Positions 16,040 to 24,024 of a DNA stretch of 53,004 nucleotides are shown piece by piece. The position numbers and the translations under genes are program-made. The first letter of the stretch is position 1; every line of letters begins with the position of its first letter. Source of the stretch: Streptomyces sp. CT34 (GTDB taxonomy: Bacteria > Actinomycetota > Actinomycetes > Streptomycetales > Streptomycetaceae); NCBI RefSeq assembly GCF_000805335.1, contig NZ_KN708638.1, positions 4,832,927 through 4,885,930 of the forward strand, read 5' to 3'. Below the pieces are notes generated by a model, which saw nothing but the letters and a program-made list of their open reading frames with translations, was not told the origin of the DNA and ran no database searches.

Positions 16040-16055
16040 AAAGGTCTAGTCCACT
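16040..16055. promoter_or_regulatory. DasR-responsive element (dre)
   Basis: AAAGGTCTAGTCCACT matches the dre consensus ACTGGTCTAGACCACT at 13 of 16 positions. It lies 28 bp upstream of nagK in the 298-bp gap shared with the divergent solute-binding protein gene, so it could act on both. nag genes are established DasR targets in Streptomyces. Confidence 0.82.
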
Positions 16056-16310
16056 CGCCGGTGCGGTCGCGCCGGCGCCCGAATTCGGATCTGTGGTACG
16101 CACGGGTAGCATTTCGTCTTCGCCATCCCACACGGTGCCTGACCTGCGCAAGGGGCGGGGCGATAGGGAAACGGAATGGGGAGTGGTGTAGACCTTGTGA
16201 GGGGCAGTGGGGAGACTCGCTGTTCTGCGTCGGTCGAGGGCGAACCCCGAGACGGCGGTGGGGCTAGCCCGGCAGACACGGAAATTCGGGACAAAGGGGC
16301 GGTAACAGCG

Positions 16311-17579
16311 GTGCAGCGGCGGTACGTGAGCCTGGCGGCGGTGGGACTGGCCGCCACCATGACACTGACTCTTACCGGCTGCGGAAGCAGCTCGGACGGC
16401 AACGATGTCACCCTCAAGCTGATCGCGGCGGACTACGGCGACAGCAAGACCAACAGCTCCCAGCACTACTGGGACCGGCTCGTCCACGAATTCGAGCAGA
16501 AGAACCCCGGCATCAAGGTCGACGTCAGCGTCTACAGCTGGACCGATGTCGACAAGAAGGTCGAGGACCTGGTCCACGCCGGCAAGGCCCCCGACATGGC
16601 CCAGGTCGGCGCGTACGCCGACTACGCCGCGCACGGCAATCTCTACACCGCCGACGACCTGCTCTCCATCCCCGTCCAGGCCGACTTCGCGCCCTCCCTC
16701 GCGGAGGCCGGCGAGTACCAGCGGCGCCAGTACGGCATGCCCTTCGGGGCCAGCACCCGGCGGCTCTTCTACAACAAGAAGCTCTTCGCCCAGGCGGGCA
16801 TCACCAACCCGCCGCAGAACTGGGACGACATCGTCAGCGACGCCCAGGCGCTCAAGGCGCACGGCGTGAAAATACCCTTCGCGCTGCCCCTCGGTCCTGA
16901 GGAGACGCAGGCCGAGACGCTGGAGTGGATGCTCGCCGGAGGCGGCGGCTACACCGACAACATCGGCAAATACACCGTCAGTTCGCCGGACAACGTCAAG
17001 ACCTTCGAGTGGCTCCAGAAGGAGCTGGTCGGCAAGGGCCTCACCGGCACCGACCCCGCCAAGCTCAACCGCGGGGACGCCTTCGCGGGCTTCGCCGACG
17101 GCCAGGTCGGCATGCTCAACGGCCACCCCACTCTCATGAAGCAGGCCGAGGCCAAGGGCATCGACTACGGCACCGTCGAACTCCCCGGTACCAACGGCAA
17201 GGCCAAGGCCACCATGGGGGTCGCCGACTGGATGATGGCGTTCAAGCAGAACGGCCACCGCAAGCAGATCGGGAAGTTCCTCGACTTCGTCTACAGCGAC
17301 AAGAACGTCCTGAAGTTCTCCGCGGACTACAACCTGCTGCCGGTCACCACCTCCGCCTCCCAGGCGATGCTCGCCGACGACCGCTTCAGCAAGCTGCACG
17401 GCTTCCTCACCCAGCTCCCCACCGCCCAGTTCTACCCGTCCAACAAGACGTCCTGGCCGCTGGTCTCCAAGACCGTCAAGTCCCGGATGGGCGCCGCCGT
17501 CGGCCCGCAGGGCAACCCGTCCGCGGTGCTCACCGACATCCAGAACACCGCCGACACCGCCGACAACGCCGCCGAGTGA
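16311..17579 (+). CDS. ABC-transporter sugar-binding lipoprotein
   Basis: A 422-residue extracellular solute-binding protein. The signal peptide (MQRRYVSLAAVGLAATMTLT) ends in the lipobox LTGC, so it is lipid-anchored. The mature part resembles family 1 sugar binders: LVHEFEQKNPGIKVDVSVYSW, KAPDMAQVGAYADYA, YGMPFGASTRRLFYNKKLF, NWDDI, GVADWMMAFKQNG. GTG 16311 has AAAGGGG upstream and starts exactly at the signal peptide. No permease or ATPase gene is adjacent; it must use a transporter encoded elsewhere. Shared dre suggests an amino-sugar ligand, by inference. Confidence 0.92.
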   Translation: MQRRYVSLAAVGLAATMTLTLTGCGSSSDGNDVTLKLIAADYGDSKTNSSQHYWDRLVHEFEQKNPGIKVDVSVYSWTDVDKKVEDLVHAGKAPDMAQVGAYADYAAHGNLYTADDLLSIPVQADFAPSLAEAGEYQRRQYGMPFGASTRRLFYNKKLFAQAGITNPPQNWDDIVSDAQALKAHGVKIPFALPLGPEETQAETLEWMLAGGGGYTDNIGKYTVSSPDNVKTFEWLQKELVGKGLTGTDPAKLNRGDAFAGFADGQVGMLNGHPTLMKQAEAKGIDYGTVELPGTNGKAKATMGVADWMMAFKQNGHRKQIGKFLDFVYSDKNVLKFSADYNLLPVTTSASQAMLADDRFSKLHGFLTQLPTAQFYPSNKTSWPLVSKTVKSRMGAAVGPQGNPSAVLTDIQNTADTADNAAE

Positions 17580-17685
17580 GCCGGCGGACCCCGGGCCGCG
17601 GACCGGGCGCGGGGACCCCGGGCCGGGCACCGCGGCCCCGGACCGGGCGCCCGGAGGGGTCCGGCGGTGGGCTTATCGTGGGAAC

Positions 17686-18000
17686 GTGAGGGCGGACCAC
17701 GTGGACGGCACAGGCGGCGCAGAAGGCGCAGACGACACGGACAGCGCAGACGGCACCGGCGGCGCGGGAGCGGAGCGCGGACTGTCCGCCCGCGACGAGG
17801 CGGTGCTCGCCGTGGAACGCCGCTCCTGGTCCGGCCCCGGCGCCAAGGAGCGCGCCATCCGCGAACAGCTCGGCATCTCCCCGACCCGCTACTACCAGCT
17901 CCTCAACGCACTGCTCGACGACCCGCGGGCGCTGGCGCACGACCCGGTGACCGTCAACCGGCTGCGCCGCGTACGGGACGCCCGCCGGGCCCGCCGCTGA
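17686..18000 (+). CDS. DUF3263 protein
   Basis: A 104-residue protein: the first 35 residues are Gly/Asp/Ala-rich and acidic; the rest, LSARDEAVLAVERRSW followed by KERAIREQLGISPTRYYQLLNALLDDP, is the DUF3263 domain. This is helix-turn-helix-like and widespread in actinobacteria. It may bind DNA, but no role is known. Starts at GTG 17686. The 106-bp gap before it is filled with GC-rich inverted repeats that could end the transcript of the binding-protein gene. Confidence 0.88.
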   Translation: MRADHVDGTGGAEGADDTDSADGTGGAGAERGLSARDEAVLAVERRSWSGPGAKERAIREQLGISPTRYYQLLNALLDDPRALAHDPVTVNRLRRVRDARRARR

Positions 18001-18101
18001 ACCGCCTCCCGGCGCAGACCGCCTCCTCCGCTGCCCCTCCCGGCGCCCGGCCCGCCGCCCCGATGCGCCCGTGCCCCCGGCGTGCGCCCGTGCCCCGCCG
18101 G

Positions 18102-18113
18102 TAGGGTCGCCCC
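18102..18113 (+). promoter_or_regulatory. -10 box of a leaderless otsB promoter
   Basis: TAGGGT (18102-18107) is the classic streptomycete -10 hexamer and ends six bases before the ATG of otsB. There is no Shine-Dalgarno in front of that ATG, so transcription probably starts at or next to the A of the start codon. Confidence 0.55.
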
Positions 18114-19031
18114 ATGGGCAGCCCCCCGAACGCCGCGCCGCAACCCGAACCGACGCCGGACCCGGCCCCGACGCCCCCCGCCGTCCCGGTACCGCACTCC
18201 GCCGCCGGCCGCGAGGGCCTCGCCGCGCTGCTGGCGCACCCCGAACGCGCCGTCGTCGCCCTCGACTTCGACGGCACGCTCGCCGACATCGTCCCCGACC
18301 CGGCCAAGGCCCGCGCCCACCCCGGCGCCACCGCCGCCCTCGCCCGGCTCGCCCCGCACCTGCGCGCGGTCGCCGTCATCACCGGCCGCCCGGCCGCCGT
18401 GGCGGTCCGCCTCGGCGGCTTCGACGGCCTGCCGGGCCTGGACCACCTCGTCGTCCTCGGCCACTACGGCGCCGAGCGCTGGGACGCCGCGACCGGCGCG
18501 CTGCACGCCCCCGCCCCGCACCCCGGCATCGCCGCCGTACAGGCCGAACTCCCCGGCGTACTGGACCGTTCCGGCGTCTGGCACGGCACCTGGGTCGAGA
18601 CCGCCGTCGAGCACAAGGGCGGCCGGGCCGTCGCCGTCCACACCCGCCGCGCCGCCGACCCGCAGCACGCCTTCGAGACGCTGCGCGGACCGCTCACCGA
18701 ACTGGCCGAGCGGCACGGCCTGATCGTCGAACCGGGCCGGCTGGTACTGGAGTTGCGCCCGCCCGGCATGGACAAGGGCGTGGCGCTCGCCGACTGGGTA
18801 CGGGAGACCGGCGCCGCCGCCGTCCTCTACGCGGGCGACGACCTCGGCGACCTCGCAGCATTCGCCGCCATCGAGAAGCTGCGCTCCGAGGGGCCGGGCG
18901 GCGTCCTGGTGTGCAGCGGCAGCAACGAGGTCACCGAGCTGGCCGAGCGCGCCGACCTGGTCGTCGACGGCCCCCGGGGCGTGGTGGCGCTGCTCGGCGC
19001 CCTCGCCGACCGCATCGAGAGCCGCAGCTGA
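18114..19031 (+). CDS. otsB: trehalose-6-phosphate phosphatase
   Basis: A 305-residue HAD-fold phosphatase that finishes trehalose synthesis. Motif I is ALDFDGTLADI with the nucleophile Asp near residue 51, motif II is VITGRP, the Lys motif is PPGMDKG, and motif IV is YAGDDLGDLAAF. The N-terminal 30 residues are a Pro-rich tail. Its partner otsA is 2 kb away on the opposite strand, separated by two unrelated genes. The start is leaderless-looking. Confidence 0.94.
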   Translation: MGSPPNAAPQPEPTPDPAPTPPAVPVPHSAAGREGLAALLAHPERAVVALDFDGTLADIVPDPAKARAHPGATAALARLAPHLRAVAVITGRPAAVAVRLGGFDGLPGLDHLVVLGHYGAERWDAATGALHAPAPHPGIAAVQAELPGVLDRSGVWHGTWVETAVEHKGGRAVAVHTRRAADPQHAFETLRGPLTELAERHGLIVEPGRLVLELRPPGMDKGVALADWVRETGAAAVLYAGDDLGDLAAFAAIEKLRSEGPGGVLVCSGSNEVTELAERADLVVDGPRGVVALLGALADRIESRS

Positions 19032-19059
19032 CCCCGCCCGGGACCGGAAGGAGCAGCGG

Positions 19060-19093
19060 CGCCCCGGGCCGCTCCTCCGCGCGGCCCGGGGCG
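19060..19093. terminator. terminator hairpin after otsB
   Basis: CGCCCCGGGCCGC (19060-19072) and GCGGCCCGGGGCG (19081-19093) make a perfect 13-bp stem with an eight-base loop, between the convergent otsB and HNH-like lipoprotein genes. Confidence 0.75.
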
Positions 19094-19149
19094 GTTCCCC
19101 GACAGCCGGGCCACTCCTTGCGGCCCAGGGCGGATCGCCCCTGCCCCGG

Positions 19150-19824
19150 CTACTCCTTGAGGCCCAGGGAGGACAGCGCCGTCGTCCAGTCGTGCGCGAT
19201 GGCCTGCTGTGCCTTGGCCAGGTCGGTCTTGCCGGAGCAGATGGCGGTCTTGAGCTTGTTCTCCACCGCGTCCTTGGGGTTGTTCGGCCCGGCGCCCGGC
19301 TTGTGCCCCGGGGACGGCGGCTCCACCCACAGGTTGCGCGGATCGTTGGGGTCGCCGCCCAGCTGGAGGCTGATGAGGTGGTCGTACTCGGCGTCGTGCA
19401 TCGAGCCGGTGTAGCCGTACGACTTGGCGTTGGCGGCCTTCTCCCGGTTGGTGATGTTGACCGGCGGCCGGATGCCCTTGGTGTAGCCGCTGGAGCAGAT
19501 GGTGGCCTTCAGCGTCTGCGGCGTGACCTTCGGGTTGGTCGCCCCGGGGGTGCACTTGGGGTCGGGCAGCGGCTGCTTGTCGGCGGTGTAGTGGACGTGG
19601 CAGGTGCCGGGGTCGGGCTGCTTCTGGACCGTGTACGCGGACTGCGGCCCGGGGCCGACGGGTATCGGCCCGGACGGGGCGGAGGCGGAGGAGCCCGGCG
19701 CCGCCCCGGACTTCGAGGTGCCGCCCTTCGGGTCGGACCCGCTCTTGCCGGACGAGCAGCCGGCGAGCGTGGTCGCCAGTACGGTGACGGCCGCAACCGC
19801 GGCCCATCGTGCGGAGATTGACAT
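19150..19824 (-). CDS. secreted lipoprotein with HNH/GmrSD-type nuclease motif
   Basis: A 224-residue protein. The signal peptide ends in the lipobox LAGC, so it is exported and lipid-anchored. After a Ser/Gly/Pro linker the mature domain has paired Cys residues (GTCHVHYTADKQPLPDPKC; ATICSSGYTKG; TAICSGKTD). It also has DAEYDHLISLQLGGDPNDP followed by NLWVEP, the core of a beta-beta-alpha-metal (HNH-like) nuclease in the DUF1524/GmrSD group. Extracellular DNA degradation or self-defence are possibilities; neither is shown. ATG 19824 is preferred over a TTG two codons upstream. Confidence 0.82.
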   Translation of the reverse strand: MSISARWAAVAAVTVLATTLAGCSSGKSGSDPKGGTSKSGAAPGSSASAPSGPIPVGPGPQSAYTVQKQPDPGTCHVHYTADKQPLPDPKCTPGATNPKVTPQTLKATICSSGYTKGIRPPVNITNREKAANAKSYGYTGSMHDAEYDHLISLQLGGDPNDPRNLWVEPPSPGHKPGAGPNNPKDAVENKLKTAICSGKTDLAKAQQAIAHDWTTALSSLGLKE

Positions 19825-19929
19825 GAACAAGAACTACCCCACTCCGGCCCCGCACAGCCGCGCGACGGGGGTGCGGGGGAGCATCCGCGGTACGGGGGAG
19901 CATCCGCGGGGCGCCGGGCCCCGGGGGTG

Positions 19930-21051
19930 CTAGCGCCCCCGACGGAAGCGCTCGCCCACCGCGCCCTGATCGGTCTCCCACCAGGGTCGGGTCAACTCGG
20001 GCTGCGGAACGGAGGGTTCGTCCCGTACAGCCGCGTCGTCCGCCGTGCCGGCGTCGCCGTTGTCCCCGGTGCTGCCGGAGTTGCCGGTGCCGCCGGTGTC
20101 CTCGGCCGCCCGCCCGGCCGCCTCCGCAGCCGCCGCGGGGGCGACCACCGTCAGCTCGCGGTCCAGCCGAGCGTCCAGCGCCGCCGTCCGGCCGCGCTCC
20201 GCCCGCACCCACTCCGCGAACACCGCGATCATGAACGGCAGCCCGACCAGCTCCGCGATCGTCAGCATCAGCCCGCCGCCGAGCATCTGGTCCTGCTGCG
20301 GACCCGGGCCCCACGGCCGGTGCCGGGATGTGTACCAGCCGCCCGCGATCAGCGTCCCGCTGGTCATCACCACGATCCCGGGCACCGCGTCGACCAGCCC
20401 GTCCACCAACACCAGCAGCGCCCGCACCGGATGGCTGCACCACGCGGGCAGCAACTCCTCGCGGGTGAGCATCGGCAGCACGAACAGGCTGCCGGTGACG
20501 ATCAGTTGCAGATACATCAGCTCGTGCAGCGGGCCGTGCCGCAGCGCCGTCGAAAAGTACGGCGTGAAGTAGATCGCCAGCTCGGAGGAGAGCACCAGAA
20601 CGGTACTGACCAGCGGAAACGTCAGCAGCCGCAGTACCCGCCCGGAGATCGCCGAGCGCAGCCGGCGCGCCGTACGGCCGTCCTCGGGCAGCGCCCGCAG
20701 CGCCAGCGAGAGCGGATCGCCGAGTGCCAGCCCGAGCGGCGCGATCAGATCGAGCACGATGTTCTGCACCGCGGCCGGCCAGAACAGCTCGTGGTCGTAG
20801 ACCGCCAGCCCGGACATGGTCGCCGCCACGACCGCCCCGAGCCCCAGGCCCGCGAACGCCACCGTCCGCGCCACCGGCCACCGCTCCCCGCGCCGCGCCA
20901 GCCGGACCACTCCCCAGGCGTACAGGCCGCCCAGTACGAGCACCAGCACGAGCGCGTACGGGTCGAGCTGCCAGCTGCCGACCAGCCGCCCCGCGGTGAG
21001 CTCCGGCAGACCGGCCGCGAGCGTCGTGGTCGCAAGCGTTGTCTCTGTCAC
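19930..21051 (-). CDS. CtaG-like cytochrome c oxidase assembly membrane protein
   Basis: A 373-residue polytopic membrane protein with about seven helices in residues 25-290. It matches the caa3_CtaG family: MSGLAVYDHELFWPAAVQNIVLDLIAPLGLALG, LTFPLVSTVLVLSSELAIYFTPYFS, LHELMYLQLIVTGSLFVLPML and ADDIR-less QDQMLGGGLMLTIAELVGLPF. The tail from about 300 is Ala/Gly/Asp-rich and cytoplasmic. In Bacillus, CtaG is required for a mature CuA oxidase; in actinobacteria the role is presumed. GTG 21051 is the start. No other oxidase gene is nearby. Confidence 0.88.
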   Translation of the reverse strand: MTETTLATTTLAAGLPELTAGRLVGSWQLDPYALVLVLVLGGLYAWGVVRLARRGERWPVARTVAFAGLGLGAVVAATMSGLAVYDHELFWPAAVQNIVLDLIAPLGLALGDPLSLALRALPEDGRTARRLRSAISGRVLRLLTFPLVSTVLVLSSELAIYFTPYFSTALRHGPLHELMYLQLIVTGSLFVLPMLTREELLPAWCSHPVRALLVLVDGLVDAVPGIVVMTSGTLIAGGWYTSRHRPWGPGPQQDQMLGGGLMLTIAELVGLPFMIAVFAEWVRAERGRTAALDARLDRELTVVAPAAAAEAAGRAAEDTGGTGNSGSTGDNGDAGTADDAAVRDEPSVPQPELTRPWWETDQGAVGERFRRGR

Positions 21052-21154
21052 GGACCACCACGCTAGCCGGGCCCGCGAACGATCTACCGGCGGGGCACCT
21101 CGGGGCGCCCCCGCCCGAGCCCCTGAAGGGCAGCCGGGCCCGACCCGCGGCCGC

Positions 21155-22648
21155 TCACTCCGCCAGCGCCCGCAACTGCTCCAGGAACCACCGCGCCGGC
21201 GGCAGCGCGGTGGCCGCCGCGGCCAGCCGCGCACTGCGCTCCGCCCGCTCCCCGGCGGGCATCGACAGCGCCGTGTGCAGCGCCTCCGCGGTCGCCCCGA
21301 CGTCGTACGGATTGACCCCCAGCGCGTCCTCGCCCAGCTCCTCCCAGGCGCCCGCCTCCCGCGACAGCACCAGCGCACAGCCCGCGTCGGACACCACCGG
21401 AACCTCCTTCGCGACGAGGTTCATCCCGTCCCGGATCGGATTGACCAGCGCCACGTCCGCGAGCCGGTACGCCGCCAGCGACCGCGCGAAGTCGTCCTTC
21501 ACGTGCAGCACGACCGGCTGCCAGCCGGCCGTCCCGAACTCGGCGTTGATCTCGTCCGCGAGCCGGCCGACCTGGGCGGTGTAGTCGCGGTAGACGGGCA
21601 GATCCTGCCGCGAGGGATAGGCGAACGCGAGGTGCACCACCCGCTCCCGCCACTCCGGGCGGTCGGCCAGCAGCCGCCGGTACGCCAGCAGCCCGCGCAC
21701 GATGTTCTTGGACAGCTCCGTCCGGTCGACCCGGACGATCGTCTTCCGGTCCGCCCCGCCGATCTGCTCCCGCAGCGCCGCCATCCGCTCCTCGACATCG
21801 GCCCGCCGCGACCGCTCCCGCAGGAACTCCGCATCGGCCCCCAGGCCGTGCACCCCGATCCGGGTCCGGTGCGCCTTGCGGTCCGGCGGCATCGCGATGA
21901 CGCTGGGCACCTCGTGCCGCGGCCAGTGCGCCGTGCAGTCGCCGCCCAGCGCCCGCTCGCAGCACGCCGTGAACGCCCGCGCCCACCGCTCGGTCAGGAA
22001 GTTCGCCCGGTCCGCGCCGAGAATCCCCAGCACCAGCTGCCGCTGGATGTCGTCGGGCAGCATCGCGAAGTACTCCGGCGGCGCCCAGGGCGTGTGCGAG
22101 AAGTGCGCGATCCGCACGTCCGGCCGCACCTCGCGCAGCATCCCCGGCACCAGCGCCAGGTGGTAGTCCTGCACCAGCACCGCCGCCCCCGGACTCGCGC
22201 AGTCCGCGAGCGCGGTGGCGAACGCCGCGTTGTACGCCTCGTACGCCGCCCACTGGCCGCGGAAGTCCGCGTCGAACACCGGCTCCACGGGCGTCTGGTA
22301 CAGCATGTGGTGCACGAACCACAGCACGGAGTTGGCGATGCCGTTGTACGCGGCGACGTGCACATCGGCCGGCACGTCCAGCATCCGGACACGCTGTCCA
22401 CCGGTGTCGGCGACATCCAGCAGCCCCCCGGTCCGCCGCACCGCCTCCCGGTCACCGTCCCCCAGCGCCGAGCACACCCACACCGCATCGGTCTCCGGAC
22501 CGATCGCCGACAGCCCCGACACCAGCCCCCCGCCGCCCCGCCTGGCGGTCAGCTCCCCGTCCGCTCCCAAGGCGTACGACACCGGCCCACGGTTGGACGC
22601 GACGAGAACCTCGGCACCTGGCTGGACCGCACTGCGCTCGGAGACCAT
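21155..22648 (-). CDS. otsA: trehalose-6-phosphate synthase
   Basis: A 497-residue GT20 glycosyltransferase that joins (U/A/G)DP-glucose to glucose-6-P. Recognisable are SNRGPVSY with the GGGGLVSGL nucleotide loop, VQDYHLALVPGML, FSHTPWAPPEYF, VDRTELSKNIVRGLLAY, and the donor-site VNPIRDGMNLVAKE. The length is that of bacterial OtsA. The ATG has no Shine-Dalgarno but follows TAATGT (complement of 22655-22660) by six bases, suggesting a leaderless mRNA. It lies 49 bp after gpgS on the same strand, and gpgS read-through is possible. Confidence 0.95.
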   Translation of the reverse strand: MVSERSAVQPGAEVLVASNRGPVSYALGADGELTARRGGGGLVSGLSAIGPETDAVWVCSALGDGDREAVRRTGGLLDVADTGGQRVRMLDVPADVHVAAYNGIANSVLWFVHHMLYQTPVEPVFDADFRGQWAAYEAYNAAFATALADCASPGAAVLVQDYHLALVPGMLREVRPDVRIAHFSHTPWAPPEYFAMLPDDIQRQLVLGILGADRANFLTERWARAFTACCERALGGDCTAHWPRHEVPSVIAMPPDRKAHRTRIGVHGLGADAEFLRERSRRADVEERMAALREQIGGADRKTIVRVDRTELSKNIVRGLLAYRRLLADRPEWRERVVHLAFAYPSRQDLPVYRDYTAQVGRLADEINAEFGTAGWQPVVLHVKDDFARSLAAYRLADVALVNPIRDGMNLVAKEVPVVSDAGCALVLSREAGAWEELGEDALGVNPYDVGATAEALHTALSMPAGERAERSARLAAAATALPPARWFLEQLRALAE

Positions 22649-22697
22649 GTCGCGACATTAACCACTGACCGATCCGCGCAAACGTACGGATCGTCCC

Positions 22698-23684
22698 TCA
22701 GGCCGCCCGCCGTTCCGCGTATTCGGGGATTTCGGCCATCGGCGGACGCTCCTCGGTGTCCACGTCCGTCGTCCGCGGTACGAAACCGTGCTCGCCGCGG
22801 TCGAACTGGGTGAGCCGGGGACGCACCAAGTGCCCACGGGCCAGCCGGAGTTGCGCGGTCCGGTAGATCGCCGCGGCCATCCGTCCCAGGGCCTGCCCGC
22901 CCTGGTGGCGGTGCTTGCGCACCCCCACGTCCACCTGCGCCAGCGCGTCCAGCCCGACGGTGTGCAGCGCGTCCACCAGCAGACCCAGCTCGACCCCGTA
23001 CCCGACCGGGAACGGCAGCCGCTCCAGCAGCGAACGGCGGGGCCCGTACTCACCGCCCAGCGGCTGCACGAAGCCGGCCAGCAGCGGCCAGTGCAGATTC
23101 AGCAGCGGCCGGGCCACCAGCTCGGTCACCCGCCCGCCCTGCTCGCCGCCGGGACGCCCGCCCCGGCCGGCCGCCGCCGGCCCGGCCCCGGTCTCCAGCG
23201 GCCGGTCGTACATCGCCTTGACGAACTGGATCTCCGGGTCGGTCAGCAGCGGGCCGACGATCCCGGAGACGAAGCCGGCGGAGAACTCCCGCAGATCGGC
23301 GTCCACGAAGCAGACGATGTCGCCGGTGGTGACCAGAAGGGAGCGCCACAGGACCTCGCCCTTGCCGGGCACCGCCGGAATCCGGGGCAGCACGCAGTCC
23401 CGGTGGACGACCCGGGCGCCGGCCGCGGCGGCGACCTCTGCGGTGCGGTCGGTGGAGCCCGAGTCCAGCACCACCAGCTCGTCGACCAGCGGCACGTCGT
23501 CGGTCATCAGCTCGGCCCGGATCGTCGCGACGATCGCGCCGACCGTGGCCTCCTCGTCGAGCGCGGGCAGCACCACGCTGACCGTCCGGCCCGTCCGGCG
23601 CTTCGCCTCCAGCAGCTGCTCCAGCGGCCGGTCCGCGGCGGACCAGGAGCGGCTGCCGAGCCAGCGCTCCACCTCTTCCAGCAC
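22698..23684 (-). CDS. gpgS: glucosyl-3-phosphoglycerate synthase
   Basis: A 328-residue GT-A (GT81) enzyme that makes glucosyl-3-phosphoglycerate, the precursor of glucosylglycerate and methylglucose lipopolysaccharides. Motifs: VSVVLPALDEEATVG for UDP-glucose, DSGSTDRT, PGKGEVLWRSL, VDADLREFSAGFV as the metal-binding DxD, FVKAMYDRPL, and VQPLGGEYGPRRSLLERLPFPVGYGVE. The length is near the 324 residues of the mycobacterial enzyme. GTG 23684 has GAGGAGAG at the right distance. It neighbours otsA, so two osmolyte routes sit together. Confidence 0.93.
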   Translation of the reverse strand: MLEEVERWLGSRSWSAADRPLEQLLEAKRRTGRTVSVVLPALDEEATVGAIVATIRAELMTDDVPLVDELVVLDSGSTDRTAEVAAAAGARVVHRDCVLPRIPAVPGKGEVLWRSLLVTTGDIVCFVDADLREFSAGFVSGIVGPLLTDPEIQFVKAMYDRPLETGAGPAAAGRGGRPGGEQGGRVTELVARPLLNLHWPLLAGFVQPLGGEYGPRRSLLERLPFPVGYGVELGLLVDALHTVGLDALAQVDVGVRKHRHQGGQALGRMAAAIYRTAQLRLARGHLVRPRLTQFDRGEHGFVPRTTDVDTEERPPMAEIPEYAERRAA

Positions 23685-23860
23685 GTCTACGACTCTCCTC
23701 GATGGCCGCCCCGGGGGCGACCGCTGTGTGATCCATCTCGCGGTTCGGACGACTATCTCCACCATCAGCGCCTTCGGTTACAGTCTTGAACAACGCGGAT
23801 GACCGTTGCATGTCGGGGTCGCCGCGCCACAAACGCCTGGGTCCGCCCAGCGCCATACCG

Positions 23861-24005
23861 CTCATCCAGAGGGGCAGAGGGATACGGCCCGTTGAAGCCC
23901 CGGCAACCCTCCAGTCGGTCTCCGCCGCAGCACTGCGCGCGAGGCTCCCGGCTAGGGAAGGTGCCAAATCCGTCTCACGGCGAGATGCGTCGTGAGGAAG
24001 ATGAG
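23861..24005 (+). promoter_or_regulatory. SAM-I (S-box) riboswitch upstream of thrC
   Basis: The conserved core is present in order: CTCATCCAGAG, GGCAGAGGGA, GGCCCGTTGAAGCC, CGGCAACC and, after a variable P3 arm, GGTGCCAAATCC. GATGAG (24000-24005) pairs with CTCATC (23861-23866) to close P1. The 3' side of P1 runs into AGGAGAAAGGG, the ribosome-binding site of threonine synthase, so ligand binding should hide it and switch translation off. Confidence 0.9.
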
Positions 24006-24024
24006 GAGAAAGGGCCTCGCCTCC

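Noticed and set aside
18827..21061. A 744-codon minus-strand frame
   Set aside because: It crosses otsB, the HNH-like lipoprotein and the CtaG-like gene in wrong frames and has low-complexity Arg/Gly sequence.
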